DNA of 64,000 nucleotides from an uncultured Clostridia bacterium (GCA_934746515.1 CAKVFH010000001.1:103226-167225); one strand, 5' to 3'; shown: positions 44,359-52,692, numbered from the stretch's first letter. Program-made: numbers and translations. The notes: a model not told the origin generated them from the sequence alone.

Positions 44359-45423
44359 ATGAAAATTTTACAGGATTTATCCTTAACAGAGCTCAAGAGA
44401 GAACTTGAAACCTTGACACCAAAAATGCCAAGATACAGGGCGGAGCAAATCTTTGAGTGGGCAAACAACTATACACCTTTTGACGAAATGACAAACCTTC
44501 CACAAGAACTTCGCGAAAGCTTGAAAACAGAATTTATTGACATTCCAGCAAAGATTGAAAAGGAACTTGTTTCAAAAGACGGAACAAAAAAATATCTTTT
44601 GTCACTCACTGACGGAAACATTGTTGAATGTGTGCTAATGAGTTATAAATATGGCAACACCATTTGCATTTCAACCCAGGTTGGATGTCGTATGGGTTGT
44701 CAGTTTTGTGCAACAGGTATTGACGGACTGGTTAGAAACTTAACCGCTGGCGAAATGCTTGCAGAAGTTATGGCAATAAACAAAGCCAATGGCGGAACAA
44801 AAGCTGACAGACAAATCACAAACATCGTGCTTATGGGCTGCGGTGAACCACTCGACAACTATGACAATGTTGTTAAGTTCATAAGGCTCATCTCAAGCAA
44901 AGAAGGGCTTAATATTTCGCAAAGAAACATCTCACTTTCAACATGCGGACTTGCTGACAAAATAAAGAAATTGGCAGATGAAGATTTAGGCATAACCTTG
45001 ACAATTTCTCTTCACGCAACCACTGACGAGCAACGCAAAAAGATTATGAATATTGCAAAAGCGGTTTCTCTCAAAGAGCTTTTCTTTGCAATTAAGTATT
45101 ATTTTGAAAAGACAAAAAGGCGAATCGTTTTTGAATACATTGAGCTTGACATGAACACAAACCCAGATGACGCAAAAAGAATCAAGGAGCTTTGCAAAGG
45201 GTTGTCTTATCACATGAACCTTATTCCAATCAACACAACACCACACACCGTTGAAGAAAACCCAGCATTAAAGCCACCAACAAAAGAAAAGAGTGCAGAA
45301 TTTTGGGAAGAACTGAAAAAACTCGATATTTCTGCAACCACAAGAAGAACACTTGGCAGTGATATTGCAGGCGCTTGCGGACAGCTGCGCAGATCAACAA
45401 TAAAATCACAAGGGGGAAAATAA
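44359..45423 (+). CDS. rlmN: 23S rRNA A2503 / tRNA A37 methyltransferase RlmN
   Basis: 354 residues. Radical SAM motif 'GCRMGCQFCATG' near residue 112, 'GCGEPLDNYDNVV' near 160, and the C-terminal 'TTRRTLGSDIAGACGQL', which contains the methyl-carrying Cys. The related Cfr resistance enzyme is unlikely given the operon with fmt and rpe. In Bacillus rsmB lies before, and prpC-prkC-rsgA after, rlmN; none is present here. Confidence 0.96.
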   Translation: MKILQDLSLTELKRELETLTPKMPRYRAEQIFEWANNYTPFDEMTNLPQELRESLKTEFIDIPAKIEKELVSKDGTKKYLLSLTDGNIVECVLMSYKYGNTICISTQVGCRMGCQFCATGIDGLVRNLTAGEMLAEVMAINKANGGTKADRQITNIVLMGCGEPLDNYDNVVKFIRLISSKEGLNISQRNISLSTCGLADKIKKLADEDLGITLTISLHATTDEQRKKIMNIAKAVSLKELFFAIKYYFEKTKRRIVFEYIELDMNTNPDDAKRIKELCKGLSYHMNLIPINTTPHTVEENPALKPPTKEKSAEFWEELKKLDISATTRRTLGSDIAGACGQLRRSTIKSQGGK

Positions 45424-45424
45424 T

Positions 45425-46117
45425 ATGAAACCAAGACTTATCCGCGTTTCACCATCAATTCTTTGCATTGACTATAATAATGACATTGTTTTAAAACTTG
45501 CGCTCGACAAAATTGAGCAATCAGGCGCAAACATGGTGCATCTTGATGTTATGGACGGAAAATTCGTTGAAAACAAGACTTTTGACTATAAACTTGTTGA
45601 CAAAATTAAGGACATGACAAGCTTGCTTTTGGATGTGCATTTGATGGTTGAAAATCCAATTGGTCAAATTGATAATTACGCAAAAGCCGGTGCAGACCTT
45701 ATCACAGTGCACTACGAAGCATGCGACGACCTTGTTGCCACACTCAAAGCCATAAAATCTAAAAATGTGCTTGCTGGTGTTGCAATCAATCCAAAAACTC
45801 CTGCTCTTAAACTTAAAGACATTTTAGCAACAGGTCTTGTTGATGTTGTTAATGTTATGGGCGTAAAGCCTGGCGCAAGCGGTCAAACAATCATTCCTGG
45901 CTCTGCAGAAAAGATTGCAGAAATCAGGGAAATGGACAGAAAAGTCTATATTGAAATCGACGGCGGTGTCACACTTAAAAATGTTTCAATCTTGCGCAGA
46001 ATGGGCGCAGACATCATTGTTAGCTCAAAAGCAATTTTTGAAGCTAAAAACATGAAAAAAGCAATAAAAACTTTAAAAGGTGGCGGATTTATCAACCGTA
46101 TTTTTACAGATATTTAA
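45425..46117 (+). CDS. rpe: Ribulose-phosphate 3-epimerase
   Basis: 230 residues. 'SPSILCIDYNN' at the start, 'GANMVHLDVMDGKFVENKTF' (metal-binding His and Asp), 'LLLDVHLMVENP', 'VNVMGVKPGASGQ' and 'EIDGGVTLKNV' are the family motifs. It interconverts ribulose-5-P and xylulose-5-P in the pentose phosphate pathway. It starts two bases after rlmN, with a GGGGG site inside that gene. Confidence 0.93.
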   Translation: MKPRLIRVSPSILCIDYNNDIVLKLALDKIEQSGANMVHLDVMDGKFVENKTFDYKLVDKIKDMTSLLLDVHLMVENPIGQIDNYAKAGADLITVHYEACDDLVATLKAIKSKNVLAGVAINPKTPALKLKDILATGLVDVVNVMGVKPGASGQTIIPGSAEKIAEIREMDRKVYIEIDGGVTLKNVSILRRMGADIIVSSKAIFEAKNMKKAIKTLKGGGFINRIFTDI

Positions 46118-46177
46118 TCCAAACCAAATTCATTAAAAACTCTTTATATAAGTTTTAAAATCATAACTTATTAAATT

Positions 46178-46258
46178 AAAAGACTGTCTTTTTGTTTGAT
46201 TATCACATTGCGTTTTTTGCGCTATAAAGTGGTAATAAAACAACGAGCAGTCTTTTTT
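46178..46258 (+). terminator. Large imperfect palindrome ending in a T-run
   Basis: Three stacked pairings: AAAAGACTG (46178-46186) with CAGTCTTTT (46248-46256); TTGTTT (46192-46197) with AAACAA (46238-46243); ATTATCAC (46199-46206) with GTGGTAAT (46229-46236). It ends in TTTTTT. It probably terminates rpe, but is far larger than the other terminators here. Confidence 0.65.
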
Positions 46259-46391
46259 ATTGTTTTTGTTGTCTTCTTTATTTTTTTATTACTTCTTATT
46301 TTATTTTTTATTGTTTCTCATTTCGTTTTCTCCAAGAAAGGTGCTGTATTTTACCAGCAATATAAAGTAATAATTTTATAACAATGAAAAC

Positions 46392-46457
46392 AAATCAGAA
46401 CAGCAATTGAAATAAATCAGAACAGTAATAGAAACAAGCCAGAACAGCAATAGAAAA
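46392..46457 (+). repeat. Three 22-bp tandem repeats upstream of spoVM
   Basis: Units start at 46392, 46414 and 46436, each close to AAATCAGAACAGCAATAGAAAC. The remaining gap sequence (46259-46391) is T-rich with no credible ORF. Confidence 0.75.
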
Positions 46458-46535
46458 TTGTTTTTAATTTTGGCAAATTATTTTGCACACAAATTTTTTA
46501 TTGACATACTATGTATTATCAAAGGGGGAATGATT

Positions 46536-46610
46536 ATGACAATCGTTTGCATCAAAGCGCCAAAACTTATTGGAAAATTTTTGAGTTTATTTGTGAAGAA
46601 AAGCAAATAA
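46536..46610 (+). CDS. spoVM: SpoVM-like spore membrane-curvature peptide
   Basis: A 24-residue peptide; ATG 46536 follows a GGGGG site. It contains IKAPKLIGKFLSLFVKK, matching the B. subtilis SpoVM pattern (IKLPKFLGGIVRAMLG): a conserved Lys-x-Pro-Lys then an amphipathic helix ending in basic residues. SpoVM inserts into the forespore outer membrane, senses its positive curvature and recruits SpoIVA for coat assembly. Position is strong support: in Bacillus spoVM lies between rpe and rpmB, exactly as here. Upstream CATACTAT (46505-46512) resembles a SigE -10, and no proper SigA -10 is at the right distance from the TTGACA at 46501. Confidence 0.85.
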   Translation: MTIVCIKAPKLIGKFLSLFVKKSK

Positions 46611-46642
46611 ACGCGTCACTTTTAAGTATAAAAAAGTTATTA

Positions 46643-46675
46643 AAAAATCACTATTTGCTAGTGATTTTTATTTTT
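46643..46675 (+). terminator. Terminator of spoVM
   Basis: AAAAATCACTA, loop TTTGC, TAGTGATTTTT, then more T. Confidence 0.85.
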
Positions 46676-46695
46676 GTTTAATTTTCGTTTTAGTA

Positions 46696-46724
46696 TTGAA
46701 ATTTGTAAATAATTATGTTATAAT
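46696..46724 (+). promoter_or_regulatory. Promoter of the 396-residue gene
   Basis: TTGAAA at 46696-46701, 17 bases, TATAAT at 46719-46724 with an extended TG. Confidence 0.8.
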
Positions 46725-46751
46725 TTAATCACCAAAAACAAGGGGTGTGTT

Positions 46752-47942
46752 ATGGCAAATTATTCATCAAATCTCGATAAATATATCGAAAATTTAATCA
46801 CTGATGTGCTTCCAATGAGCGACCTTAGTCTTTACAACGTCAATTCAAGCGGGCTTGTTCCAATTGATCAAGACACTGCAATAAACATGCGAGTTGAGCT
46901 TCCAGATTCCGTTAAAGCCGGAATTTATACTCATGAGAAATGTTCAACAACAAGATATGGTGTGCTTACAAACAGAGAAAATTCTTCACTCGGAAGAACC
47001 TTCCATTCATATTATTTTAGACCTTTCAAGGGCAATGTTTTGAGCGCGTTCCAAAAACTTATTGCTCAAAGTGTTTTGGAACTTTATCCAACACCACTTC
47101 AAACTTATGCAGTTGTAACAAACCCAGTCGTTGAGCCTGTTTTGTGCGGGGCAGTTGTTGACCTAAACCATTTGAAAACACCAGGCGACAAATTGAATGT
47201 TGAAGCTATAAGGTTTGATATTTTGCTAAACTCTTTAGGTTTTAATAAAGACATAAACTCTTTTATTGAACTTCAAGCCTTTATGAAAGATGAAAACGTG
47301 AAAAAGCTTTTGTCAGAACGCGCAATCGTTCAGATTGGTCTTTGCTCATATTTCATTCCAAATGCCATTGGCGAAGTTGATGCAAACTCAAGAAATATCA
47401 TTCTTTTGAAAGACCCAAGAACTCAAAAATATGAATATGTTGCAAGAATTGATGCCGAAAGCAACACCTATTTCAATGCGCTAAACGGTGAACGATCAGG
47501 CAAAAAGATTTTACCAAAGGGCATCTATTCAGCAAATGAATATTTAAACGAAGAATTTTTAAAAACAATAAAACAAAAAGATGCGTCAATTGACTGGCAA
47601 TTATTCTCTGAAATGATGAACATAACATCAATTTTCACGAAACGATCAAGGATTGACGAATCAATATTTAATGGCTATAAACGAAACTATTTTAGAGTGC
47701 CATACGATGAAAAGAGACCAGCTTCTGCAGCCGCAAACCATTTTGGACTACTAAGCTATGGCGACTTTTCAAACGAAACAATTTTAAGAGCAAAAAGATT
47801 TACTGACAATGTTATGTCGGCTCTTGGCGGTCCGTTGTTTTCAGATAATGTTCCATTCGAGAAAATGGAAGTTAAAAAACCAGAGCGCTTTGAAATGAAA
47901 CTTTTCAACGCTCAAGGCGAAGAAATTGAAAGGGAAATGTAG
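46752..47942 (+). CDS. Conserved-looking protein of unknown function
   Basis: 396 residues, soluble, no signal peptide or membrane segment. GGGGTG precedes the ATG. The sequence is regular with an alpha/beta character: 'YTHEKCSTTRYGVLTNRENSSLGRTFHSYYFRPFKGN' near residues 58-95 and 'DPRTQKYEYVARIDAESNTYFNALNGERSGKK' near 222-255. I do not recognise the family. It is a single-gene unit with its own promoter and terminator, inserted between spoVM and the suf pair, where Bacillus has no gene. Confidence 0.75.
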   Translation: MANYSSNLDKYIENLITDVLPMSDLSLYNVNSSGLVPIDQDTAINMRVELPDSVKAGIYTHEKCSTTRYGVLTNRENSSLGRTFHSYYFRPFKGNVLSAFQKLIAQSVLELYPTPLQTYAVVTNPVVEPVLCGAVVDLNHLKTPGDKLNVEAIRFDILLNSLGFNKDINSFIELQAFMKDENVKKLLSERAIVQIGLCSYFIPNAIGEVDANSRNIILLKDPRTQKYEYVARIDAESNTYFNALNGERSGKKILPKGIYSANEYLNEEFLKTIKQKDASIDWQLFSEMMNITSIFTKRSRIDESIFNGYKRNYFRVPYDEKRPASAAANHFGLLSYGDFSNETILRAKRFTDNVMSALGGPLFSDNVPFEKMEVKKPERFEMKLFNAQGEEIEREM

Positions 47943-48064
47943 TTTTGAATAATGTTGGCTTTTAGCCAAACAAAGCTTTCTGTATAAAATAGTCTAACAT
48001 CTTCCGCCACCAGTAAATTTATATTTTAGTTAATTGGTGTGTTAATTACATAAAAATATCTAGC

Positions 48065-48109
48065 AAAAAACAGCCACAATTTGGAGAAAATCCGCTTGTG
48101 GCTGTTTTT
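48065..48109. terminator. Bidirectional terminator between the unknown gene and the suf pair
   Basis: AAAAAACAGCCACAA (48065-48079) and CTTGTGGCTGTTTTT (48095-48109) with a 15-base loop; T-runs on both strands serve the converging transcripts. Confidence 0.8.
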
Positions 48110-48187
48110 GTTTTGATTTTTTTGTTATCAATTTATTCAATTTCATTAAAAATGCTAAAAAATTTGCTTGTGTTTATCAACTTTGAT

Positions 48188-49114
48188 TTATTTCAAAAAG
48201 CCCCTGATAATTTCTTGTTCAGCTTCTTGCTCGGTTAAACCTAATGTTTGAAGTTTTATAATCTGTTCGCCAGCAATTTTGCCGATGGCGGCTTCATGGA
48301 TAAGTGAAGCTTCGGTTGATTTTGCGGTGAGTTCTGGCTTAGCAATAATGTTTGCTTTATCCATAATAATCGCGTCACATTCGGTGTGACCGAAACATTT
48401 ATTGTTTCCGTTGACAACTGACTTATATGTTTGGTGGCTGTTGCCTTTTGCGACAGATCTTGACACAACATGGGTTGATGAATCTTTGCCGTTAAGCTCA
48501 ACATTAAAGTTGGTTTCAGCTGTTTCGTTCTTTTCTGTCATAATTTTTTCATTGATTTCAAGTTTTGCGCCGTCATCAAGAGTTGCATTTGTTGTTCTTA
48601 TTGCACTTGTAACACCGCTGATTTGCACTGTTTCCATTTTCATGTATGAATTTTTCTTCATTTCAACATTTGTAACAGGGTTCAAAACACGATTTCCTGT
48701 GCCTTTGCCTGAAGCGTAGTGCTTTTCAATATAAACAACTTTTGCGCCTTCTTCTAGATGGAAAGTGTGGATGCCGTCGTGACCTTCATCTTTTTCGGTT
48801 CCGCAAGAAATTCCGCAACCCGCAACGATTGTTACATCAGCGTTTTTGCCAACATAGAAATCATTATAAACCAAATCTTTTAAACCAGCTTCTGTGACAA
48901 TAACAGGAATGTGAACGCTTTCATTTTTTGTGTTCGCCTTGATTTTTATATCAATGCCAGGTTTGTCGGTTTTGGTTGAAATTTCAATGTTTGCGCTTGA
49001 ACTTCTTGAAACAAGTTTTCCGTCTTTTCTGATATTATATGCACCAAGGGGAGTTTCATGTATATCTGCAATTTCCGCAAGCAAGTCTTTATCAATTTTT
49101 GTTAAATTTTCCAT
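48188..49114 (-). CDS. sufB: SufB/SufD-type Fe-S scaffold protein (short, SmsB-like)
   Basis: 308 residues from ATG 49114, preceded by GGAGG; much shorter than SufB (about 470-495) or SufD (about 420). The SufBD core is present: 'LVYNDFYVGKNADVTIVAGCGISCG', 'HTFHLEEGAKVVYIEKHYA', and the end 'HTECDAIIMDKANIIAKPELTAKSTEASLIHEAAIGKIAGEQ'-type segment, with the conserved Cys and His that bind the cluster in SufB/SufD. It pairs with SufC, whose stop overlaps this start (TAATG). This matches the minimal SmsCB systems described in anaerobes. Confidence 0.85.
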   Translation of the reverse strand: MENLTKIDKDLLAEIADIHETPLGAYNIRKDGKLVSRSSSANIEISTKTDKPGIDIKIKANTKNESVHIPVIVTEAGLKDLVYNDFYVGKNADVTIVAGCGISCGTEKDEGHDGIHTFHLEEGAKVVYIEKHYASGKGTGNRVLNPVTNVEMKKNSYMKMETVQISGVTSAIRTTNATLDDGAKLEINEKIMTEKNETAETNFNVELNGKDSSTHVVSRSVAKGNSHQTYKSVVNGNNKCFGHTECDAIIMDKANIIAKPELTAKSTEASLIHEAAIGKIAGEQIIKLQTLGLTEQEAEQEIIRGFLK

Positions 49115-49839
49115 TATTGAGCCTCCTCTAAAGCGGTGCAAGTTGAGTATATTTCAGAAAGGTGTGGGAGAACTTGCTCTTTTGTGCCAACTTTTTTAAT
49201 TTCGCCAGCTGACAAAATTATAATTTCATCGGCAATATCCAAAATTCTTTCTTGGTGGGAGATTATTATAAATCCGCATTTATATTTCGTTTTAAGATTT
49301 TTAAAGGTCTTAATCAAACTGTTAAATGACCACAAATCAATGCCAGCTTCTGGCTCGTCAAAAATTGTGAGTTTGCTTTTTCTTGCAACAGTTGTTGCAA
49401 TTTCAATACGCTTTAGCTCACCGCCAGAAAGCGAACCATCAACCTCACGATCAATATAGTCTCTTGCGCAAAGCCCAACATCAGAAAGATATTTGCAAGC
49501 ATCGCCAACAGCAATATTTGTGCCTGTTGCAAGCTCAATCATTCTTTTGACTGTTATGCCTTTAAATTTCACTGGTTGTTGGAATGCAAAGCTGATTCCA
49601 AGTTTTGACCTTTCGGTTATGTTTAGGTTGGTGATATCTTCGCCGTCAAGCAAAATTTGTCCGCTTGTTGGTTTATTGATGCCCATAATCACTTTTGCAA
49701 GTGTAGATTTTCCAGAGCCGTTTGGCCCAGTTATAACAAAGAACTTATCGTCTTCAATTTTTAAATTAACATTTTTAAGAATTTCTTTTACTTTTCCTTT
49801 TTCCTTTACAGAAAAGCAAATGTCTTTGAGTTCTAACAT
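49114..49839 (-). CDS. sufC: SufC-type Fe-S assembly ATPase
   Basis: 241 residues. Walker A 'ITGPNGSGKSTLAKVIMG' near residue 37, Q-loop 'ISFAFQQPVKFKGI', signature 'LSGGELKRIEIATTVARKSKLTIFDEPEAGIDLWSF', and H-loop 'IIISHQERIL'. SufC drives conformational change of SufBD during cluster assembly. AGGAGG precedes the ATG. No sufS, sufU, sufE or iscR is nearby. Confidence 0.93.
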   Translation of the reverse strand: MLELKDICFSVKEKGKVKEILKNVNLKIEDDKFFVITGPNGSGKSTLAKVIMGINKPTSGQILLDGEDITNLNITERSKLGISFAFQQPVKFKGITVKRMIELATGTNIAVGDACKYLSDVGLCARDYIDREVDGSLSGGELKRIEIATTVARKSKLTIFDEPEAGIDLWSFNSLIKTFKNLKTKYKCGFIIISHQERILDIADEIIILSAGEIKKVGTKEQVLPHLSEIYSTCTALEEAQ

Positions 49840-49857
49840 TTCCGCCTCCTAAAATTT

Positions 49858-49886
49858 ATTATAACCAACCAAAGATTTTTTTGCAA
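49858..49886 (-). promoter_or_regulatory. Promoter of sufC-sufB
   Basis: Minus strand: TTGCAA (49886-49881), 17 bases, TATAAT (49863-49858). Confidence 0.8.
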
Positions 49887-50001
49887 TGTTTTTAATTTAA
49901 TTTATATTTGTAGATTTTTAATAATTATATTGTTTATATTTCCACATCTATAATAAATAGGGTGGGCGAAGTTTTGGTGGGATTGTTTATGAAAAAAACA
50001 A

Positions 50002-50028
50002 TAAAAAAACTAGCAGGGAACTGCTAGT
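50002..50028 (-). terminator. Terminator of rpmB
   Basis: Read on the minus strand: ACTAGCAG, loop TTCC, CTGCTAGT, TTTTTT. Confidence 0.85.
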
Positions 50029-50044
50029 TTAATTTAAAATAAAA

Positions 50045-50230
50045 CTATTTATCTTTTTTTGAACCTTTCATACATTTTGTGCAAACATAAGCACTTTTAA
50101 CTTCACCATCAACTTCAACAGTTGTTTTATGAATGTTTGGTCTGAAAGTTCTTTTTGATATATTCAATGCGTGGCTGCGTGAATTTCCTGAAGCAGTTCC
50201 TTTTCCACAAATACTACAAACTCTGCTCAT
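50045..50230 (-). CDS. rpmB: 50S ribosomal protein L28
   Basis: 61 residues. 'RVCSICGKGTASGNSRSHALNISKRTFRPNIHKT' and 'AYVCTKCMKGSKK' identify L28 of the zinc-binding type, with two Cys pairs. GGAGGT precedes the ATG. As in Bacillus it is divergent from the Asp23/YloU gene. Confidence 0.95.
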   Translation of the reverse strand: MSRVCSICGKGTASGNSRSHALNISKRTFRPNIHKTTVEVDGEVKSAYVCTKCMKGSKKDK

Positions 50231-50270
50231 TGTATACCTCCTCGGCTTTGATTATTAAATTACCTTGTAA

Positions 50271-50299
50271 ATAATAACATAGATATTTGTTTTTTGCAA
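50271..50299 (-). promoter_or_regulatory. Promoter of rpmB
   Basis: Minus strand: TTGCAA (50299-50294), 17 bases, TATTAT (50276-50271) with an extended TG. Confidence 0.75.
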
Positions 50300-50359
50300 G
50301 TGCTTGAATGAAATATTTTAATTTTTTTAAATATATTCGCTTTTTAATCACATAAAGTG

Positions 50360-50388
50360 TTGATTTTTTTTGAAATATAGTTTATTAT
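50360..50388 (+). promoter_or_regulatory. Promoter of the Asp23/YloU gene, with an inverted repeat
   Basis: TTGATT at 50360-50365, 17 bases, TATTAT at 50383-50388. A perfect 11-bp inverted repeat (AAATATAGTTT at 50373-50383, AAACTATATTT at 50407-50417) spans the -10 and the start site, and could be an operator. Confidence 0.65.
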
Positions 50389-50453
50389 TAGTGTAAGTTT
50401 GTAGGCAAACTATATTTTATTTATGCTTGCTTCAAACAATAAAAGGAGATATT

Positions 50454-50804
50454 ATGTCAGTTACAACGGTTAATTCCTATGGTAAAATTTCTGTTACAGA
50501 CAACTCTATAGCGCTTATTGTTGCTCACTCAACACTTGATGTTTATGGTGTTGTTGATTTGGCAGGAAATAAATTTTCTGATTCAATTCGTGAACTTTTC
50601 AGAAAAGCATATAAGCCTCGTGGCATCAAAATCACAACCATCAGCGATAGAATTAACATTGATCTTGACATTATCTTGAAATATGGTGTCAGCATCAATG
50701 CGGTTGCTGAATCTGTTAGAAGAGTTGTTAAATACAATGTTGAACAGTTTTCAGGCATGCTTGTTGACTCAATAAATATCAATGTTGTCGGTGTAAAAGT
50801 TTAG
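50454..50804 (+). CDS. yloU: Asp23/Gls24 family envelope stress protein (YloU)
   Basis: 116 residues from ATG 50454 with AAAAGGAGA. 'GKISVTDNSIALIVAHSTLDVYGVVDLAG' and 'INIDLDIILKYGVSINAVAESVRRVVKYNVEQFSG...ININVVGVKV' follow the family pattern. YloU-type members are cytoplasmic and associate with the membrane in some species. Here, as in Bacillus, it precedes yloV/fakA. Confidence 0.9.
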   Translation: MSVTTVNSYGKISVTDNSIALIVAHSTLDVYGVVDLAGNKFSDSIRELFRKAYKPRGIKITTISDRINIDLDIILKYGVSINAVAESVRRVVKYNVEQFSGMLVDSININVVGVKV

Positions 50805-50873
50805 GCAAAATAGCTTTTGCTCTTTTGTCATGCTTTTCCGTTTTTATAATTATTGTTTATATTTAGGAGAATT

Positions 50874-52520
50874 ATGGATAAAGTTATTACAGGCGCCTTA
50901 CTCAGAAAAATGGTGATTTCAGGTGCAAATTATTTGGAAGAAAACAGTGAATATGTTAACTCGCTTAATGTATTCCCAGTGCCAGACGGAGACACTGGAA
51001 CTAATATGTCGCTCACAATGAAGTCTTCAGTAAAAGAACTCAACATGTGTGCAAACAACGATATGGAAACAGTTTGTGATGCCATTTCTAAAGGTGCTCT
51101 TAAAGGTGCTAGGGGAAATTCAGGCGTTATTTTGTCACAAATTTTAAAAGGTTTCACTTCATATTTTACTAACATGAAGGAAATCAAATCTATTGATTTT
51201 GCAAACGCTTTGATCGAAGGTGCAAATGTTGCATACAAAGCCGTTACAAAACCAAAGGAAGGAACAATCCTTACAGTCATTCGTGCAATGGCTGATGCTT
51301 CTGTTAAAATCGCTAAAAAGGAAAGCGATCTTGAACCATTCTTAAAGCAAGTTATTGATATTGGTGAAGATGCCTTGGCAATGACTCCAGAACTTTTGCC
51401 AGTACTAAAAAAAGCTGGTGTTGTTGATGCTGGTGGTCGTGGACTTCTTATCATTTTAAATGGTTTCCTTAAAATTGTTGCTGGTGACGAAAGCGAACTT
51501 AAACTTCAAGCTGACACCGACAAAATTAGCAACGGAACAATCAAGATGACAAACAGTGAAGTTATTGACTATAACTCACTTGCTGATATTGAATTTGCAT
51601 ACTGCACAGAATTTTTCATTATAAACATCAACAAAAAAACAACAGTTGCCGATATTGACAAACTTCGTGAAACTTTGATGACTCTTGGTGATTCAGTTAT
51701 TTGTATTGGTGACTTAAGTTTAATTAAAGTGCATGTTCACACAAACCAACCAGGCATTGCACTTACACATGCTTTAAAACTTGGTGAACTCAATGGCGTT
51801 AAAATTGAAAACATGCTTGAACAATTCAGAGCTTTAAAAGTTAAATCAGAGCCTGAAGAACTCAAGAAAATTGGTATTGTTTCTGTTTGCGCAGGTGAAG
51901 GACTTGCAACACTCTTCAAAGATCTCAATGTTGACTATGTAATTGAAGGCGGTCAAACAATGAACCCTTCAGCTGAAGATATTGCTGCCGCTTGCGACAA
52001 GGTTTATGCTGAAAATGTATTTGTGCTTCCAAATAACAAAAACATTGTTCTTGCTGCACAACTAGCAAACGATTTGTCAAAACGCAACATTTTCGTTCTT
52101 CCAACAACATCTATCCCACAAGGTATTTCTGCTGCAATTTCAATCAACCCAGAACTTTCTGTTGATGAAAATAAAGCTTATGTTGAAGAAACAATCAAAG
52201 GTGTTGTTTCTGGTTCAGTTACTTATGCTGTTCGTTCAACATCAATTGATGGTTTCAAACTTAAAGAAGGCGACATCATTGGTCTTGGCGAAAAGAAGAT
52301 TGTAACAAAGGGTAACGATATCAGCAAAGTTACTGAAGACACAATCGAAAAGCTTATGAATGACGATATTTCAACAATTTCGCTCTTCTATGGCAACGAT
52401 GTTAATCCAGTTGATGCTGGTGCACTCATTGATAGACTTAAAGAAAAATATCCTGATATGGAAATTGATTGTCATGAAGGCGGTCAACCACTTTATTACT
52501 ATTTAATTTCTCTTGAATAA
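50874..52520 (+). CDS. fakA: Fatty acid kinase ATP-binding subunit FakA (YloV)
   Basis: 548 residues from ATG 50874, with AGGAGAA. 'LNVFPVPDGDTGTNMSLT' (nucleotide/Mg binding, near residue 36) and 'GARGNSGVILSQ' belong to the DhaL domain; 'GVVDAGGRGLLIILNGFLKI' follows, and the C-terminal half is the DAK1-2-like extension. FakA phosphorylates FakB-bound fatty acids. No FakB (DegV) gene lies nearby. Confidence 0.92.
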   Translation: MDKVITGALLRKMVISGANYLEENSEYVNSLNVFPVPDGDTGTNMSLTMKSSVKELNMCANNDMETVCDAISKGALKGARGNSGVILSQILKGFTSYFTNMKEIKSIDFANALIEGANVAYKAVTKPKEGTILTVIRAMADASVKIAKKESDLEPFLKQVIDIGEDALAMTPELLPVLKKAGVVDAGGRGLLIILNGFLKIVAGDESELKLQADTDKISNGTIKMTNSEVIDYNSLADIEFAYCTEFFIININKKTTVADIDKLRETLMTLGDSVICIGDLSLIKVHVHTNQPGIALTHALKLGELNGVKIENMLEQFRALKVKSEPEELKKIGIVSVCAGEGLATLFKDLNVDYVIEGGQTMNPSAEDIAAACDKVYAENVFVLPNNKNIVLAAQLANDLSKRNIFVLPTTSIPQGISAAISINPELSVDENKAYVEETIKGVVSGSVTYAVRSTSIDGFKLKEGDIIGLGEKKIVTKGNDISKVTEDTIEKLMNDDISTISLFYGNDVNPVDAGALIDRLKEKYPDMEIDCHEGGQPLYYYLISLE

Positions 52521-52536
52521 TAAAAACAAACAAAAA

Positions 52537-52562
52537 GCCAACCGTAAAGGTTGGTTTTTTTA
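52537..52562 (+). terminator. Terminator of fakA
   Basis: GCCAACC, GTAAA, GGTTGG, TTTTTTT. It is nearly identical to the terminator at 53040-53064. Confidence 0.85.
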
Positions 52563-52657
52563 TGTAAAAAAATGTTTTATTTTAACCATTCAGAAAATAA
52601 CAATCTGTTAAAAATAAAATCAAATTCATATCTAATAAAAATTTTAATGTTTTTTAT

Positions 52658-52686
52658 TTGAAAATTCCGCTAAATTGTTATATCAT
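52658..52686 (+). promoter_or_regulatory. Promoter of the xre gene; leaderless arrangement
   Basis: TTGAAA at 52658-52663, 17 bases, TATCAT at 52681-52686. The expected start, about seven bases further, is the A of ATG 52693. Confidence 0.7.
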
Positions 52687-52692
52687 TTTTAT

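Noticed and set aside
46196..46381. Hydrophobic 61-codon frame after rpe
   Set aside because: It starts at TTG inside a palindrome and its hydrophobicity comes from T-rich DNA; no ribosome site.
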